A stretch of 64,000 nucleotides of DNA, from positions 806,001 to 870,000 of the forward strand of contig NZ_JAGFBF010000005.1 in assembly GCF_017583045.1 (NCBI RefSeq), read 5' to 3'. The translations under genes were made by a program, and so were the position numbers. Source of the stretch: Leucobacter tardus (lineage in GTDB: Bacteria; Actinomycetota; Actinomycetes; Actinomycetales; Microbacteriaceae). The notes beneath the pieces are model-generated. The model did not search any database and had not been told where the DNA came from. It saw nothing but the letters and a program-made list of their open reading frames with translations. This document shows positions 54,127 through 63,114 of this stretch, piece by piece (position 1 is the first letter of the stretch; each line of letters starts with the position of its first letter).

Positions 54127-55968
54127 ATGACCTCTGCACAGCACCCAGGCGCCACCGCCGCGCCCGCGGATGCGCTCCTCGCCGTCGACGGGCTGCACGT
54201 CCGCACCGCGGAGCGCACCCTCGTCCACGACTTCTCGCTGCACATGGCCCACGGGGAACGCATCGGGCTCATCGGCGAGTCCGGTTCGGGCAAGTCCATG
54301 ACCACGACGGCCCTGCTCGGTCTCCTGCCGCACGGGGTCGCCGCCGACGGGTCCGTCCGGGTCGACGGGTACGCGGGCAATCTGCTCGACGCGCCTGAGG
54401 CCGACCTCATGCGCCTGCGCGGAAAGGACCTGGCGATGGTCTTCCAGGAGCCGTTGACCGCGCTGAACCCCCTCATGCGCGCGGGCGCGCAGGTCGCCGA
54501 GATCATGCTGCGCCACCGCATGGTCTCCTCGAAGGCCGAAGCGCACCGACGCGCGGTCGAGATGCTCGATGCCGTGCACCTTCCCGATCCGGCGGAGGCG
54601 GCCAGGGCGTACCCGCATCAGCTCTCGGGCGGGCAGCGTCAGCGCGTGATGCTCGCCATGGCGCTCGCGAACGACCCGAGTCTGCTGCTCTGCGATGAGC
54701 CCACGACGGCGCTCGACGTCACGGTGCAACGACAGGTGCTCGACCTGATCCTCGAGCTCGTACGCGCCCGCGGGACCGGTCTGCTCTTCATCACCCACGA
54801 CCTCGCCGTCGTCGCGAACATGTGCACGCGCGTGCTCGTGATGAACGAGGGGACGGTCGTGGAAGCGGGTGAGACCGAGACCGTCTTCACCCGACCGCAG
54901 CACCCGTACACGCGCGGCCTCCTGGCCGCATCGGACCTCGATGCCGTGGATGAGCGCGGCCGTCTGTTCACGGTCGCGACGGCGCGCGCGTACGTGCCGC
55001 CGACGGTCGAGGCCGCGGGCGCATCCGAGGCGGACCCCGAGGCCGCGGCGCAGACCGCCCTCGCGCCCGCGGCCGGCACCGGCACGACGAGCGGGCGCGC
55101 TCCGCGTACCGCGAACGGCGACGATCGTGCACCGGTCATGCGCGTCACCGATCTCGTGCGGACCTACTCCCGCGGAAAGACCAGCCTGTTCGCACCCGCC
55201 GCGCAGGTGCGCGCTCTCACGGGCATCTCCTTCGAGGTTCCCGAGGGCGGGCGACTGGGCGTCGTGGGCGAATCGGGATCGGGCAAATCGACCCTGCTCC
55301 GCATTCTCGCCGGGCTCGACCAACCCACCTCGGGCAGCGCGATCGTCGCGGGCAACGAAGTGGCAGGGGCTCGCGAGTCCCAGCTGCGCGACCTCCGTCA
55401 GAATCTGCAGATCGTGTTCCAGGATCCGATGGGCTCGCTCGACCCGCGCATGACGGTCGCGCAGATCATCTCCGAGCCGCTGCTGGTGCCCGGACGCGAT
55501 GAAACCGCCGCCGATCGGCGGCGCATGGTCGCGGAGATGCTCGACGCCGTCGGCCTCCCCGCATCGGCGGCGAGCCGGTTCCCGCACGAGTTCTCGGGCG
55601 GACAGCGGCAGCGGATCTCGATCGCCCGCGCGCTCATCTGCCGTCCGAAGGTCGTGGTCGCCGACGAGCCGGTCAGCGCCCTCGACGTCTCGGTGCGCGC
55701 GCAGGTGCTGAACCTGCTCGCCGACCTGGTCGACGAATACGGATTGACCCTCGTCTTCGTCTCGCACGATCTCAACGTCGTGCGTCACCTGTGCGACTCC
55801 GTCATCGTCATGCAGTCGGGCGCCATCATCGAGGCCGGCGACACCGAGACCATCTACCGGAACCCGCAGCACCCGTACACCGAGAAGCTCATCGCCTCGT
55901 CGCTCACCCTGCGTCACGAACTGGCCGGCACCCCCGACGCCGGCGCATCGGCACGCACTCCAGAATAG
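54127..55968 (+). CDS. Fused dual ATPase of the peptide-type ABC importer (DppD-DppF)
   Basis: 613 residues, two complete ATP-binding cassettes. First: Walker A GESGSGKS (50-57), LSGGQ (166-170), Walker B LLLCDEP (186-192). Second: GESGSGKS (about 381-388), FSGGQRQRIS, VVVADEP. Each is followed by the oligopeptide-transporter extension with TIYRNPQHPYTEKL or FTRPQHPYTRGL. The Ala/Thr-rich linker is about 285-335. Both domains look active. Confidence 0.94.
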   Translation: MTSAQHPGATAAPADALLAVDGLHVRTAERTLVHDFSLHMAHGERIGLIGESGSGKSMTTTALLGLLPHGVAADGSVRVDGYAGNLLDAPEADLMRLRGKDLAMVFQEPLTALNPLMRAGAQVAEIMLRHRMVSSKAEAHRRAVEMLDAVHLPDPAEAARAYPHQLSGGQRQRVMLAMALANDPSLLLCDEPTTALDVTVQRQVLDLILELVRARGTGLLFITHDLAVVANMCTRVLVMNEGTVVEAGETETVFTRPQHPYTRGLLAASDLDAVDERGRLFTVATARAYVPPTVEAAGASEADPEAAAQTALAPAAGTGTTSGRAPRTANGDDRAPVMRVTDLVRTYSRGKTSLFAPAAQVRALTGISFEVPEGGRLGVVGESGSGKSTLLRILAGLDQPTSGSAIVAGNEVAGARESQLRDLRQNLQIVFQDPMGSLDPRMTVAQIISEPLLVPGRDETAADRRRMVAEMLDAVGLPASAASRFPHEFSGGQRQRISIARALICRPKVVVADEPVSALDVSVRAQVLNLLADLVDEYGLTLVFVSHDLNVVRHLCDSVIVMQSGAIIEAGDTETIYRNPQHPYTEKLIASSLTLRHELAGTPDAGASARTPE

Positions 55969-55979
55969 AGGACCTCACC

Positions 55980-57395
55980 ATGCAGTTCGACGCAGCCTCA
56001 CGCCCCGCGGACCTCGACGCTGCGACGCTGGCGCAGCGATTCGCGGCCGGAACGCTGACCCCGACCGAGGTCGCCGAAGACGTCATCGCGCGCGTCACGG
56101 AGCGCGAACCCGAACTCAACGCCCTGTACCTGTTCGACCCGGAACAGGTGCGCCGCGACGCCGCGGCCTCCACCGAGCGCTGGCGGGCGGGGGCGTCGCG
56201 CGGCCCGTTCGACGGGGTACCCGCGACGGTGAAGGAGAACATCGCCCGCGCCGGTCAGCCGAAACCCGCAGGCACCGCGGTCCCCCACCCGCCGATCGCC
56301 GACCGCAACGCGCCGACGACCGATCGTCTGCTCGAGGCGGGCGTCGTCATCGTCGGGTCCACCACCATGCCCGACTGGGGCATGCTCTCCTCAGGGGTCT
56401 CGAGCCTCCACGGCATCACACGCGGCGCGATCGACCCCGCGCTCACCTCGGGCGGATCGAGCGCTGGGGCCGGCACGGCCGCGGCGGCCGGCTACGGACC
56501 GTTCCACATCGGCACCGACATCGGCGGGTCGATTCGCCTCCCGGGATCGTGGCAGGGACTCACGGCGCTGAAGCCGAGCGAGGGGCTTATCCCCCTCGAT
56601 GTGCCGTACGCCGGTCGCGCGGCCGGACCGCTGACCCGGACCGCCGCCGACACGATCCGCCTCATGTCGATCGTGGCGCGCCCCGACCCGCGCGATTACC
56701 TCACGCGGCCGTACGCACCGATGGACTGGTCGACGGACCCCCTCCCGCCGACGGGCATGCGCGTCGGCGTGCAGCTCGATGCCGGTTCCGGCCTGCCCGT
56801 GGAGCCGGAAACCCTGGCGGTCATCGAGCGCGCGATCCAGCGGTTCGCCGCAGCCGGCGCGAGTGTCGAACCCCTCGACCCGTTCGTCCCGCCCGAGGTG
56901 CTCGACGGACTGGTCGACTTCTGGCGTACCCGTTCGTTCGTCGATTACGCTGCGCTCGGCGAGGCGGAGCGCGCAGCAGTGCTGCCGTTCATCGCGGAGT
57001 GGTGCGCCGCAGGCGAGCACGTCAGCGCCGCACAGACCGTGCGCAACCGGAATCGCATCGATGAGATGGCGCGCCTCACTCGAGCGGCGACCGATCCGTT
57101 CGACCTCGTCCTCTCCCCCGTCACCCCGGTCGCGGCGTTCCCCGCAGAGGATCCCATGCCGATCACCGACCCGCTGCAGACGATGGGTCACATCTCGTTC
57201 ACGGTGCCGTACAACATGTCGGGCCAGCCGGCGGTCTCCATCGGCGCCGGACGGCAGGCCGACGGACGCACCGTGGGGCTGCAGATCGCATCGCGCATCG
57301 GCACCGACGACCGCCTCATGCGGGTCGCCGCGTGGTTCGAGTCCGTGCGGGGCGACGCCGCGAGGGTCGACTGGACCGCCCTCGGGCGAGCCTGA
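55980..57395 (+). CDS. Amidase signature family enzyme
   Basis: 471 residues, cytosolic. Catalytic Lys-cisSer-Ser: K85 (VKENIA), S161 (SGGSSAGAG) and nucleophile S184 (GTDIGGSIRLP). Complete core and length. Hydrolyses a C-N bond of an amide, possibly the imported solute. ATG at 55980 after AGAGGA, 11 nt behind the ATPase stop, so same transcript. Not GatA: no gatB/gatC nearby and low GatA-specific sequence. Substrate unknown. Confidence 0.88.
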   Translation: MQFDAASRPADLDAATLAQRFAAGTLTPTEVAEDVIARVTEREPELNALYLFDPEQVRRDAAASTERWRAGASRGPFDGVPATVKENIARAGQPKPAGTAVPHPPIADRNAPTTDRLLEAGVVIVGSTTMPDWGMLSSGVSSLHGITRGAIDPALTSGGSSAGAGTAAAAGYGPFHIGTDIGGSIRLPGSWQGLTALKPSEGLIPLDVPYAGRAAGPLTRTAADTIRLMSIVARPDPRDYLTRPYAPMDWSTDPLPPTGMRVGVQLDAGSGLPVEPETLAVIERAIQRFAAAGASVEPLDPFVPPEVLDGLVDFWRTRSFVDYAALGEAERAAVLPFIAEWCAAGEHVSAAQTVRNRNRIDEMARLTRAATDPFDLVLSPVTPVAAFPAEDPMPITDPLQTMGHISFTVPYNMSGQPAVSIGAGRQADGRTVGLQIASRIGTDDRLMRVAAWFESVRGDAARVDWTALGRA

Positions 57396-57407
57396 GGCGT
57401 CCGCTCG

Positions 57408-58208
57408 CTACGACGCGGGCGGGGTGTACCGGCCGTCGATGGCGGTCCAACCGCCGTCCACCATGAGCGTCGACCCCGTCACGAACGAGGACGCCTCCGA
57501 GGTGAGGAAGACGACGGCGCCCGCCAACTCCTGGGGCTGCGCCCAGCGCCCGAGCGCCGCCTTCTGCGCGTAGGCGTCGTACCACTCGGCGTCGGCCGAG
57601 ATCTGCGCCGTGAGCGGCGTCTCGACGACACCGGGTGCGATCACGTTGACACGGACGCCCCGCGACCCGAACTCGGCCGCCGCGGTCTTCGCGAGCTGCA
57701 CCAGGCCGGCCTTGGTCGCGGCGTAGACCCCCTGGCCCGGCTCGACGACCTGCGCGCGGATCGAGGCGAAGCCGACGATGGAACCGCCGCCGTTCTCGGC
57801 GAAACGCGCACCGAAGCGACGGATGAGCTGGAACGACGCGCGCAGGTTCAGGTTCACCACGCGATCGAACTCGTCGAGCGAGTAGTCCTCCATGCGCTTG
57901 CGCACGTTGGTGGCCGCGGTGAAGACGAGCGCGTGCGCGTGTCCGAAGCGCTCGACCGCGGCATCGACCGCCGCATCATCGAGCACATCGAGTTGGGTCG
58001 CCTCAGCCGAACCGCCGCCCGCCGAGATCAGCGAGACGGTCTCATCGGCGCCGGCGACCGAGAAGTCGGCGACGACGACGTGCGCGCCCTGCGCGGCGAG
58101 CGCCTGCGCGGCTTCCCTGCCGATCCCGCTCCCGGCTCCGATGACGACGACGGTGCGGCCGTCGAGTCGGAAGAGGCCGGCGTAATCCGGTGCGGTGGTG
58201 TTGCTCAT
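57408..58208 (-). CDS. Short-chain dehydrogenase/reductase
   Basis: 266 residues, classical SDR. Cofactor motif GAGSGIG (24-30), D48 after beta2 suggests NAD preference; catalytic S149, Y162 and K166 (FASIRA; YAATK); C-terminal VTGSTLMVDGGWTAIDG. Converges on the amidase gene and follows the aldehyde dehydrogenase by 24 nt. Possible step: oxidation of a hydroxy group released by the amidase. Confidence 0.9.
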   Translation of the reverse strand: MSNTTAPDYAGLFRLDGRTVVVIGAGSGIGREAAQALAAQGAHVVVADFSVAGADETVSLISAGGGSAEATQLDVLDDAAVDAAVERFGHAHALVFTAATNVRKRMEDYSLDEFDRVVNLNLRASFQLIRRFGARFAENGGGSIVGFASIRAQVVEPGQGVYAATKAGLVQLAKTAAAEFGSRGVRVNVIAPGVVETPLTAQISADAEWYDAYAQKAALGRWAQPQELAGAVVFLTSEASSFVTGSTLMVDGGWTAIDGRYTPPAS

Positions 58209-58232
58209 CTGGGTTCTCCTGATCGGGGGGGG

Positions 58233-59714
58233 TCAGCTGCGTGCGCGGGGACGGATCATCGCCATGCGAGTCACGGTGCACTCCTCGATGGCGAACCGGG
58301 GGCCCTCGCGGCCGACACCGGAGTCCTTCACCCCGCCGTAGGGCATGATGTCGGAGCGGAAGCCGGGGATCTCGTTGACGACCACGCCGCCGACCTCGAG
58401 CCGCTCGATCGCCGCGAACGCCTGCTCGAGCGACGCGGTGAAGATCGCGGCCTGAAGGCCGTATCGGGACGCGTTCACGACGTCGATCGCCGCGTCGACG
58501 TCATCGACGGTCGCGAGGCAGACGACCGGTCCGAAGATCTCCTCGGCCCAGAGGTCGACCTCGCTCGGAACATCGCCGAGCACGGTCGGGCGGATGAGCG
58601 CCGGGTCGTCGCCGGTCAGCGGCGGGGTGAGGAGTGTCGCCCCTGCGGTTTCGGCGCGGGTGATCATCTCTCGGATGCGCTCCCCCGACGCGGCGTCGAT
58701 CACGGGGGCCACGTGCGTGTCGGCGTCGCGCGGGTCGCCGACCACGAGCTCGTCGATCCGCGCGATCAGACGGCGGGTGAAACGATCCGCGATCGGCCGC
58801 GCGAGTACCACGCGCTGCACCGAGATGCACGCCTGGCCGTTCGCGTAGAACCCGCCGCGCAGCACCGCGTCGACCGCGGCTTCGATGTCCGCATCCGCCG
58901 CGACGATGAAACCGGTGTTCGATCCGAGCTCGAGCACGACCTTGCGGGGCGCGGCCTGCTGGGCGATCAGATGGCCGACCGCGGCAGAGCCGGTGAACGA
59001 GACCACCCGCGCACGAGCGTCGCGCACGAGCGTCGCGCCGACGTCAGCGCTTCCGTTGACGAGCTGCGCCGCCGCCCGGCTCACCCCGTGCTCGGCCAAC
59101 GCGTCTCGTGTGATGGCGAGCAGCTCGATCGTCGTCAGCGGGGTCTGCGGCGCCGGCTTGATGATGACGGGGCACCCTGCCGCGAGCGCCGGAGCGAGCT
59201 TGTGTACGGCGAGCAGCAGCGGATAATTGAAGCCCGCGATGCCGACGACGACGCCGGCGGGCCGGCGCGTGTAGTACCCGATCATGCCGCGTCCGAGCTC
59301 TTGGAGGTCGAGCGGCACGGTCTCCCCGCCGATGCGCGAGACCTCTTCGACGGTCGCTTCGAGGGCCACGATGGTGCGCGCCACCTCCACGCGACAGTCC
59401 CGACGCGGCTTTCCGGTCTCGAGCACGAGCAGGTCCTCGAGACGCGCGGCGTCGCGGCGGACGCGCGCGGTGATCGCCGCGAGTACCGATTTGCGCTCGG
59501 ACGTCGTCAGGTTCGCCATCTCCGATCGGACTCCGTCTGCGGCGGCGAGGGCGTCCGACGCGTCGCCCACGGTGCCGATCGGCGCCTCGGCGACGATCGA
59601 CCCGTCGAAGGGGAAGGTGACGGACGCGGTGACCTCGACGTGGCGCCAGGACTCGCCGATGGGCAGTGCCCTCGGCTCGGCGATGAGCGGTGGGGTCGAG
59701 ACGGGCGTGGGCAT
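58233..59714 (-). CDS. Aldehyde dehydrogenase
   Basis: 493 residues, NAD(P)+-dependent ALDH superfamily. N163 (AGFNYP), IIKPAPQTPLT, FTGS (240-243), general base E262 (LELGSNTG) and nucleophile C296 (NGQACIS) are all present. ATG at 59712-59714. Heads a two-gene operon with the SDR and is divergent from the dehydrogenase at 59812; the shared region carries the operator pair. Substrate unknown. Confidence 0.92.
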   Translation of the reverse strand: MPTPVSTPPLIAEPRALPIGESWRHVEVTASVTFPFDGSIVAEAPIGTVGDASDALAAADGVRSEMANLTTSERKSVLAAITARVRRDAARLEDLLVLETGKPRRDCRVEVARTIVALEATVEEVSRIGGETVPLDLQELGRGMIGYYTRRPAGVVVGIAGFNYPLLLAVHKLAPALAAGCPVIIKPAPQTPLTTIELLAITRDALAEHGVSRAAAQLVNGSADVGATLVRDARARVVSFTGSAAVGHLIAQQAAPRKVVLELGSNTGFIVAADADIEAAVDAVLRGGFYANGQACISVQRVVLARPIADRFTRRLIARIDELVVGDPRDADTHVAPVIDAASGERIREMITRAETAGATLLTPPLTGDDPALIRPTVLGDVPSEVDLWAEEIFGPVVCLATVDDVDAAIDVVNASRYGLQAAIFTASLEQAFAAIERLEVGGVVVNEIPGFRSDIMPYGGVKDSGVGREGPRFAIEECTVTRMAMIRPRARS

Positions 59715-59752
59715 GGTGTGACAGCTTCCTGTGGGTGCTCGCCCCTCGATCC

Positions 59753-59791
59753 GAGTGGCCTTACCATTCAATATACGGGATGATCGACGTG
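59753..59791. promoter_or_regulatory. Candidate GntR operator and second shared element, dehydrogenase promoters
   Basis: GAGTGGCCTTACCAT (59753-59767) and ATGATCGACGTG (59780-59791), the same pair as at 50639-50678 with one base less between. A -10-like TATACG lies between them on the plus strand. Confidence 0.65.
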
Positions 59792-59811
59792 AGACCAACG
59801 CAGGAGGACCC

Positions 59812-60936
59812 ATGACCCAGAACTACGAGATCGCCGTACTGCCCGGAGACGGGATCGGCCCCGAGGTCGTCGGGTGCGCGCTCGCAGTACTCGATGCCGC
59901 AGAGGCTCGGTTCGGCTTCACGACATCGCGGACGGCGATCTCGGCGGGCGCTTCCCAGTACCTCGCGACCGGAGAGCTCTTCGCCGAGGTGCGCGACGAG
60001 CTGCAGCGCCACGACGCGATCCTGTTCGGCTCCATGGGCGACCCCCGTGTGGCGCCGGGAATCCTCGAGCGCGGATTCATCCTCGAGATGCGGCAGCGAT
60101 TCGCGCAGGCGGCGAACGTGCGGCCGGTGCGCCTCTACCCCGGGGTGAGCACCCCCATCAGCGGCCTGACCCCGGATCGCTGCGACCTCGTCATCGTGCG
60201 CGAGAACACCGAGGGGGCCTACGTCGGCCAGGGGTCGACGGTGCACGCCGGTACCGAGCACGCCGTCGCGATGCAGGAGTCCATCAACACGCGGGCAGGG
60301 ATCGCACGGGTCGTGGAGTTCGCATTCCGCCTGGCCTCGCGTCGTCGCCGCAAGCTCACGCTCTGCCACAAGACCAACATCCTCGTCGCAGCCGGCCGGC
60401 TGTGGCAGCAGGTCGTCGCCGATATCGGCGCCGACTATCCCGAGGTCGAGGTCGACTACGTCCACGTCGACGCGATGTGCTTCCACCTTCCGCTCACGCC
60501 CGAGCGCTTCGACGTCGTCGTCACCGACAACCTGTTCGGCGACATCATCACCGACCTCGGAGCCGTCATTCAGGGCGGTCTCGGCGTCGCCACGAGCGCG
60601 AACCTCAATCTCGACGGCAGCGCGCCCAGCATGTTCGAGGCCATCCACGGTTCGGCACCGGATATCGCCGGTACCGGTGGGGCGAACCCGTCGGGGGCGA
60701 TCCTCTCGCTCGCGCTCATGCTCGGGCACCTCGGAGAGGGTGCCGCAGCCGCCGCGGTCGAGGCCGCCACCGTACAGGTGCTCGGAGAGCTGCCGGCACT
60801 TTCGGGCCCCGGCATGGGACTCACCACCGATGAGGTGGGTGCGCGGATCGCCGCGATCGTGCGCGACGGTGCGGCGGACACGGCGCTGGTGCCCGACTCG
60901 GTGCTCACCACGCTCGCCGAGCTCGCCCGGCCCTGA
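59812..60936 (+). CDS. Isocitrate/isopropylmalate dehydrogenase family protein
   Basis: 374 residues, beta-decarboxylating NAD(P)-dependent dehydrogenase. VLPGDGIGPEVVGCALAVLDAA at the N-terminus, RENTEGAYVGQGS, KTNILVAAGRLW (catalytic Lys region), DYVHVDAMCFHLPLTPERFDVVVTDNLFGDIITDLGAVIQGGLG (signature, in outline: DNLFGDIITDLGAVIQGGLG) and EAIHGSAPDIAGTG. Could be LeuB or a tartrate/malate-type enzyme; its place in the island, away from leuACD, favours a catabolic role. ATG with CAGGAGG upstream. Confidence 0.88.
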   Translation: MTQNYEIAVLPGDGIGPEVVGCALAVLDAAEARFGFTTSRTAISAGASQYLATGELFAEVRDELQRHDAILFGSMGDPRVAPGILERGFILEMRQRFAQAANVRPVRLYPGVSTPISGLTPDRCDLVIVRENTEGAYVGQGSTVHAGTEHAVAMQESINTRAGIARVVEFAFRLASRRRRKLTLCHKTNILVAAGRLWQQVVADIGADYPEVEVDYVHVDAMCFHLPLTPERFDVVVTDNLFGDIITDLGAVIQGGLGVATSANLNLDGSAPSMFEAIHGSAPDIAGTGGANPSGAILSLALMLGHLGEGAAAAAVEAATVQVLGELPALSGPGMGLTTDEVGARIAAIVRDGAADTALVPDSVLTTLAELARP

Positions 60937-60948
60937 CGCCGAACGATT

Positions 60949-60983
60949 CGGGGAGGAGGCGGATCACGTCCGTCCCCTCCCCG
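60949..60983. terminator. Bidirectional terminator
   Basis: 15-bp stem with two mismatches (60949-60963 with 60969-60983) and a 5-nt loop between convergent genes. Confidence 0.75.
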
Positions 60984-60987
60984 ACGT

Positions 60988-62274
60988 TCAGAATCTGCCG
61001 CTGCTGCGCCGCGCTCTCCGCGACAGCGAGTCGATCGTCACCGCGAGCACGAGCACCGCGCCCGTCACGATGTACCTGACCTCGGCGGCCACGCCGATGA
61101 GGTTCAGGCCGCTGGTGATCGACTGCAGCACCAGCATGCCGAGCAGCGCGGCGTACACCGAGCCGCGGCCTCCGAAGAGGCTGACGCCGCCGATGACCGC
61201 GGCGGCGATCGCCATGAGGTTCGTGTCGGTGCCGCCACTCGACTGGGCCACGGATTGCAGGCGACCCGCCGCGAGCACGCCCCCGAACACCGCGAACATC
61301 GAGCACAGCGCGAACACGCTGAGGTAGACGCGGTTGACGGCGATGCCCGCGCGTCGCGCCGCCTCCTCGTTGCCGCCGACCGCGTACACGTGCCGACCCC
61401 AGGTCGTGCGCCGGAGCACCTGGTCCATGATCACGATGATGGCGACCCACAGCAGCGGCATGTACCCGATGCCGCGGTCGATGTTGAGGTAGTACGCCAA
61501 GCCCCCGATCGCCGCGGTGAGCAGCAGCGCGCGGATCCCGATCGACAGCGTCGATGGCGCCGACAGGCCGCTCGAGCGCCGCTTCCGGATCGTGAGCATG
61601 CGCAGACCGAAGTAGAGCAGGCCGGCGAGCACGGCGAGCGCGTACGACGCCCAGTCGGGCAGGAACCAGAAGTTCGCGAAGTCGATGATCCAGGAGTCGC
61701 CCGGCAGGTTGACGGTGCCGTTCGAGCCGAGGACCCAGAGTTGCACGCCCAGGAATGCGAGCAGACCGGCGAGCGAGATCACGAAGCTCGGGACCCCGAA
61801 CCGGGTGTAGAGCAGTCCGTAGATCGAACCGATGAGCAGGCCGCAGACGAGCGCCGCCAGCAGCGCCACGAGCAGCGGCCAGCCCTGATAGACGAACAGT
61901 ACGGCGAGAATGGCGCCGCCGACACCGCTCACCGAGCCGACCGAGAGGTCGATCTCGCCGAGCAGCAGGACGAGGACGATACCCACCGAGATCATGCCGA
62001 TCGTCGCCGAATCGAGGCTCAATTCCACCAGGTTCCTCGACGAGAGGAACCTGGGATTCAAGAAGTAGAAGATGGCCCAGATGACGACCAGCCCGACGAG
62101 GACCGGGACCATGCCGAGGTCTCCCGACCGCATGCGGCGGATGAAACCGCGCAGCAGTTCTGCGGGGGACGAGTCCTCGACGAGGCGTTCATCGCTCCGG
62201 TCGGCGAAGACGGTGGGCGGGAGCGCCGTACTGTTCACCGTGTTCGTGCTCATGGTTTCCGGCTGCTGACTCAT
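60988..62274 (-). CDS. Sugar ABC transporter permease, XylH-like
   Basis: 428 residues, BPD_transp_2 family, about 10-12 membrane segments. VGIVLVLLLGEIDLSVGSVSG, FVISLAGLLAFLGVQLW and GRHVYAVGGNEEAARRAGIAV (EAA-like loop) are typical of xylose/ribose-class permeases; the extra periplasmic loop near SNGTVNLPGDSW is found in XylH. ATG overlaps the ATPase stop (ATGA). Confidence 0.92.
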   Translation of the reverse strand: MSQQPETMSTNTVNSTALPPTVFADRSDERLVEDSSPAELLRGFIRRMRSGDLGMVPVLVGLVVIWAIFYFLNPRFLSSRNLVELSLDSATIGMISVGIVLVLLLGEIDLSVGSVSGVGGAILAVLFVYQGWPLLVALLAALVCGLLIGSIYGLLYTRFGVPSFVISLAGLLAFLGVQLWVLGSNGTVNLPGDSWIIDFANFWFLPDWASYALAVLAGLLYFGLRMLTIRKRRSSGLSAPSTLSIGIRALLLTAAIGGLAYYLNIDRGIGYMPLLWVAIIVIMDQVLRRTTWGRHVYAVGGNEEAARRAGIAVNRVYLSVFALCSMFAVFGGVLAAGRLQSVAQSSGGTDTNLMAIAAAVIGGVSLFGGRGSVYAALLGMLVLQSITSGLNLIGVAAEVRYIVTGAVLVLAVTIDSLSRRARRSSGRF

Positions 62275-63047
62275 GCGTGCTTCTCCTTTGCGGCGCGCTG
62301 CGCGACGACGTTGTCCGACGCGCCGGTGATGGCGGCGACGAGATGCTCGGTCGTCGCCTCCTCGATCGTCATCTCCGCCGCGTTCTTGCCGAGACGCAGC
62401 ACGATGATCCGGTCGGCCACGGCCTGCACGTCGGCCATGTTGTGGGTGATGATCACCACGCCCAGACCGTTCTCGCGCAGACGCTCCACGAGGTTCAGCA
62501 CCTCGGCGGTCTGCGCGACGCCGAGCGCCGCCGTCGGCTCATCGAGCATGACCACCTTCGGGTTGCCCACCAGACTGCGCGCGATGGCCACCGTCTGCCG
62601 CTGGCCGCCCGAGAGCGACGCGATCGGGATGCGCACAGAGGGGATCTTGGCACTCAGCTGACGCAGCAGCTGCCAGCTGCGGGCCTCCATCTCGACCTCG
62701 TCGAGCACCCCGCCCACCGTCTCCTCCTGCCCGAGGAAGAGGTTCGCGACGACGTCGAGGTTGTCGGCGAGCGCGAGATCCTGGAACACGGTGGCGATGC
62801 CGAGCTCCTTCGCCTGGCGCGGGCCGTTGATCGTGACCGGCGTGCCATCGAAGATGATCTCGCCCTCATCGGGCTGGTACACCCCCGACATGATCTTGAC
62901 GAGCGTCGACTTGCCGGCGCCGTTGTCGCCGACGAGTGCCACGACCTCACCGGGTGACACGTTCAGATGGACGTCCGTGAGCGCCTGCACGGCGCCGAAT
63001 CGTTTCCCGATCGCCGAGAGGGTGAGCACGGGAGGGGGTGTCGTCAT
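62271..63047 (-). CDS. Sugar ABC transporter ATPase, single domain
   Basis: 258 residues. Walker A GDNGAGKS, LSGGQRQTVAIARSL and Walker B VVMLDEPTAALGV are intact. Most xylose/ribose ATPases are tandem repeats of about 500 residues; this one has a single cassette, as in FrcA-type systems, and would act as a homodimer. ATG at 63045-63047 with GAGGA upstream. Confidence 0.92.
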   Translation of the reverse strand: MTTPPPVLTLSAIGKRFGAVQALTDVHLNVSPGEVVALVGDNGAGKSTLVKIMSGVYQPDEGEIIFDGTPVTINGPRQAKELGIATVFQDLALADNLDVVANLFLGQEETVGGVLDEVEMEARSWQLLRQLSAKIPSVRIPIASLSGGQRQTVAIARSLVGNPKVVMLDEPTAALGVAQTAEVLNLVERLRENGLGVVIITHNMADVQAVADRIIVLRLGKNAAEMTIEEATTEHLVAAITGASDNVVAQRAAKEKHA

Positions 63048-63114
63048 CGCATTCCTCGCTTCGCAGATGGTGATGGTGGCGCGGGGCGGGTGACGGCGCA
63101 CCCGCCCCTGCCGA

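Noticed and set aside
55980-57395. GatA subunit of glutamyl-tRNA amidotransferase
   Set aside because: Same fold and triad, but no gatB or gatC nearby and the gene is part of an importer operon.
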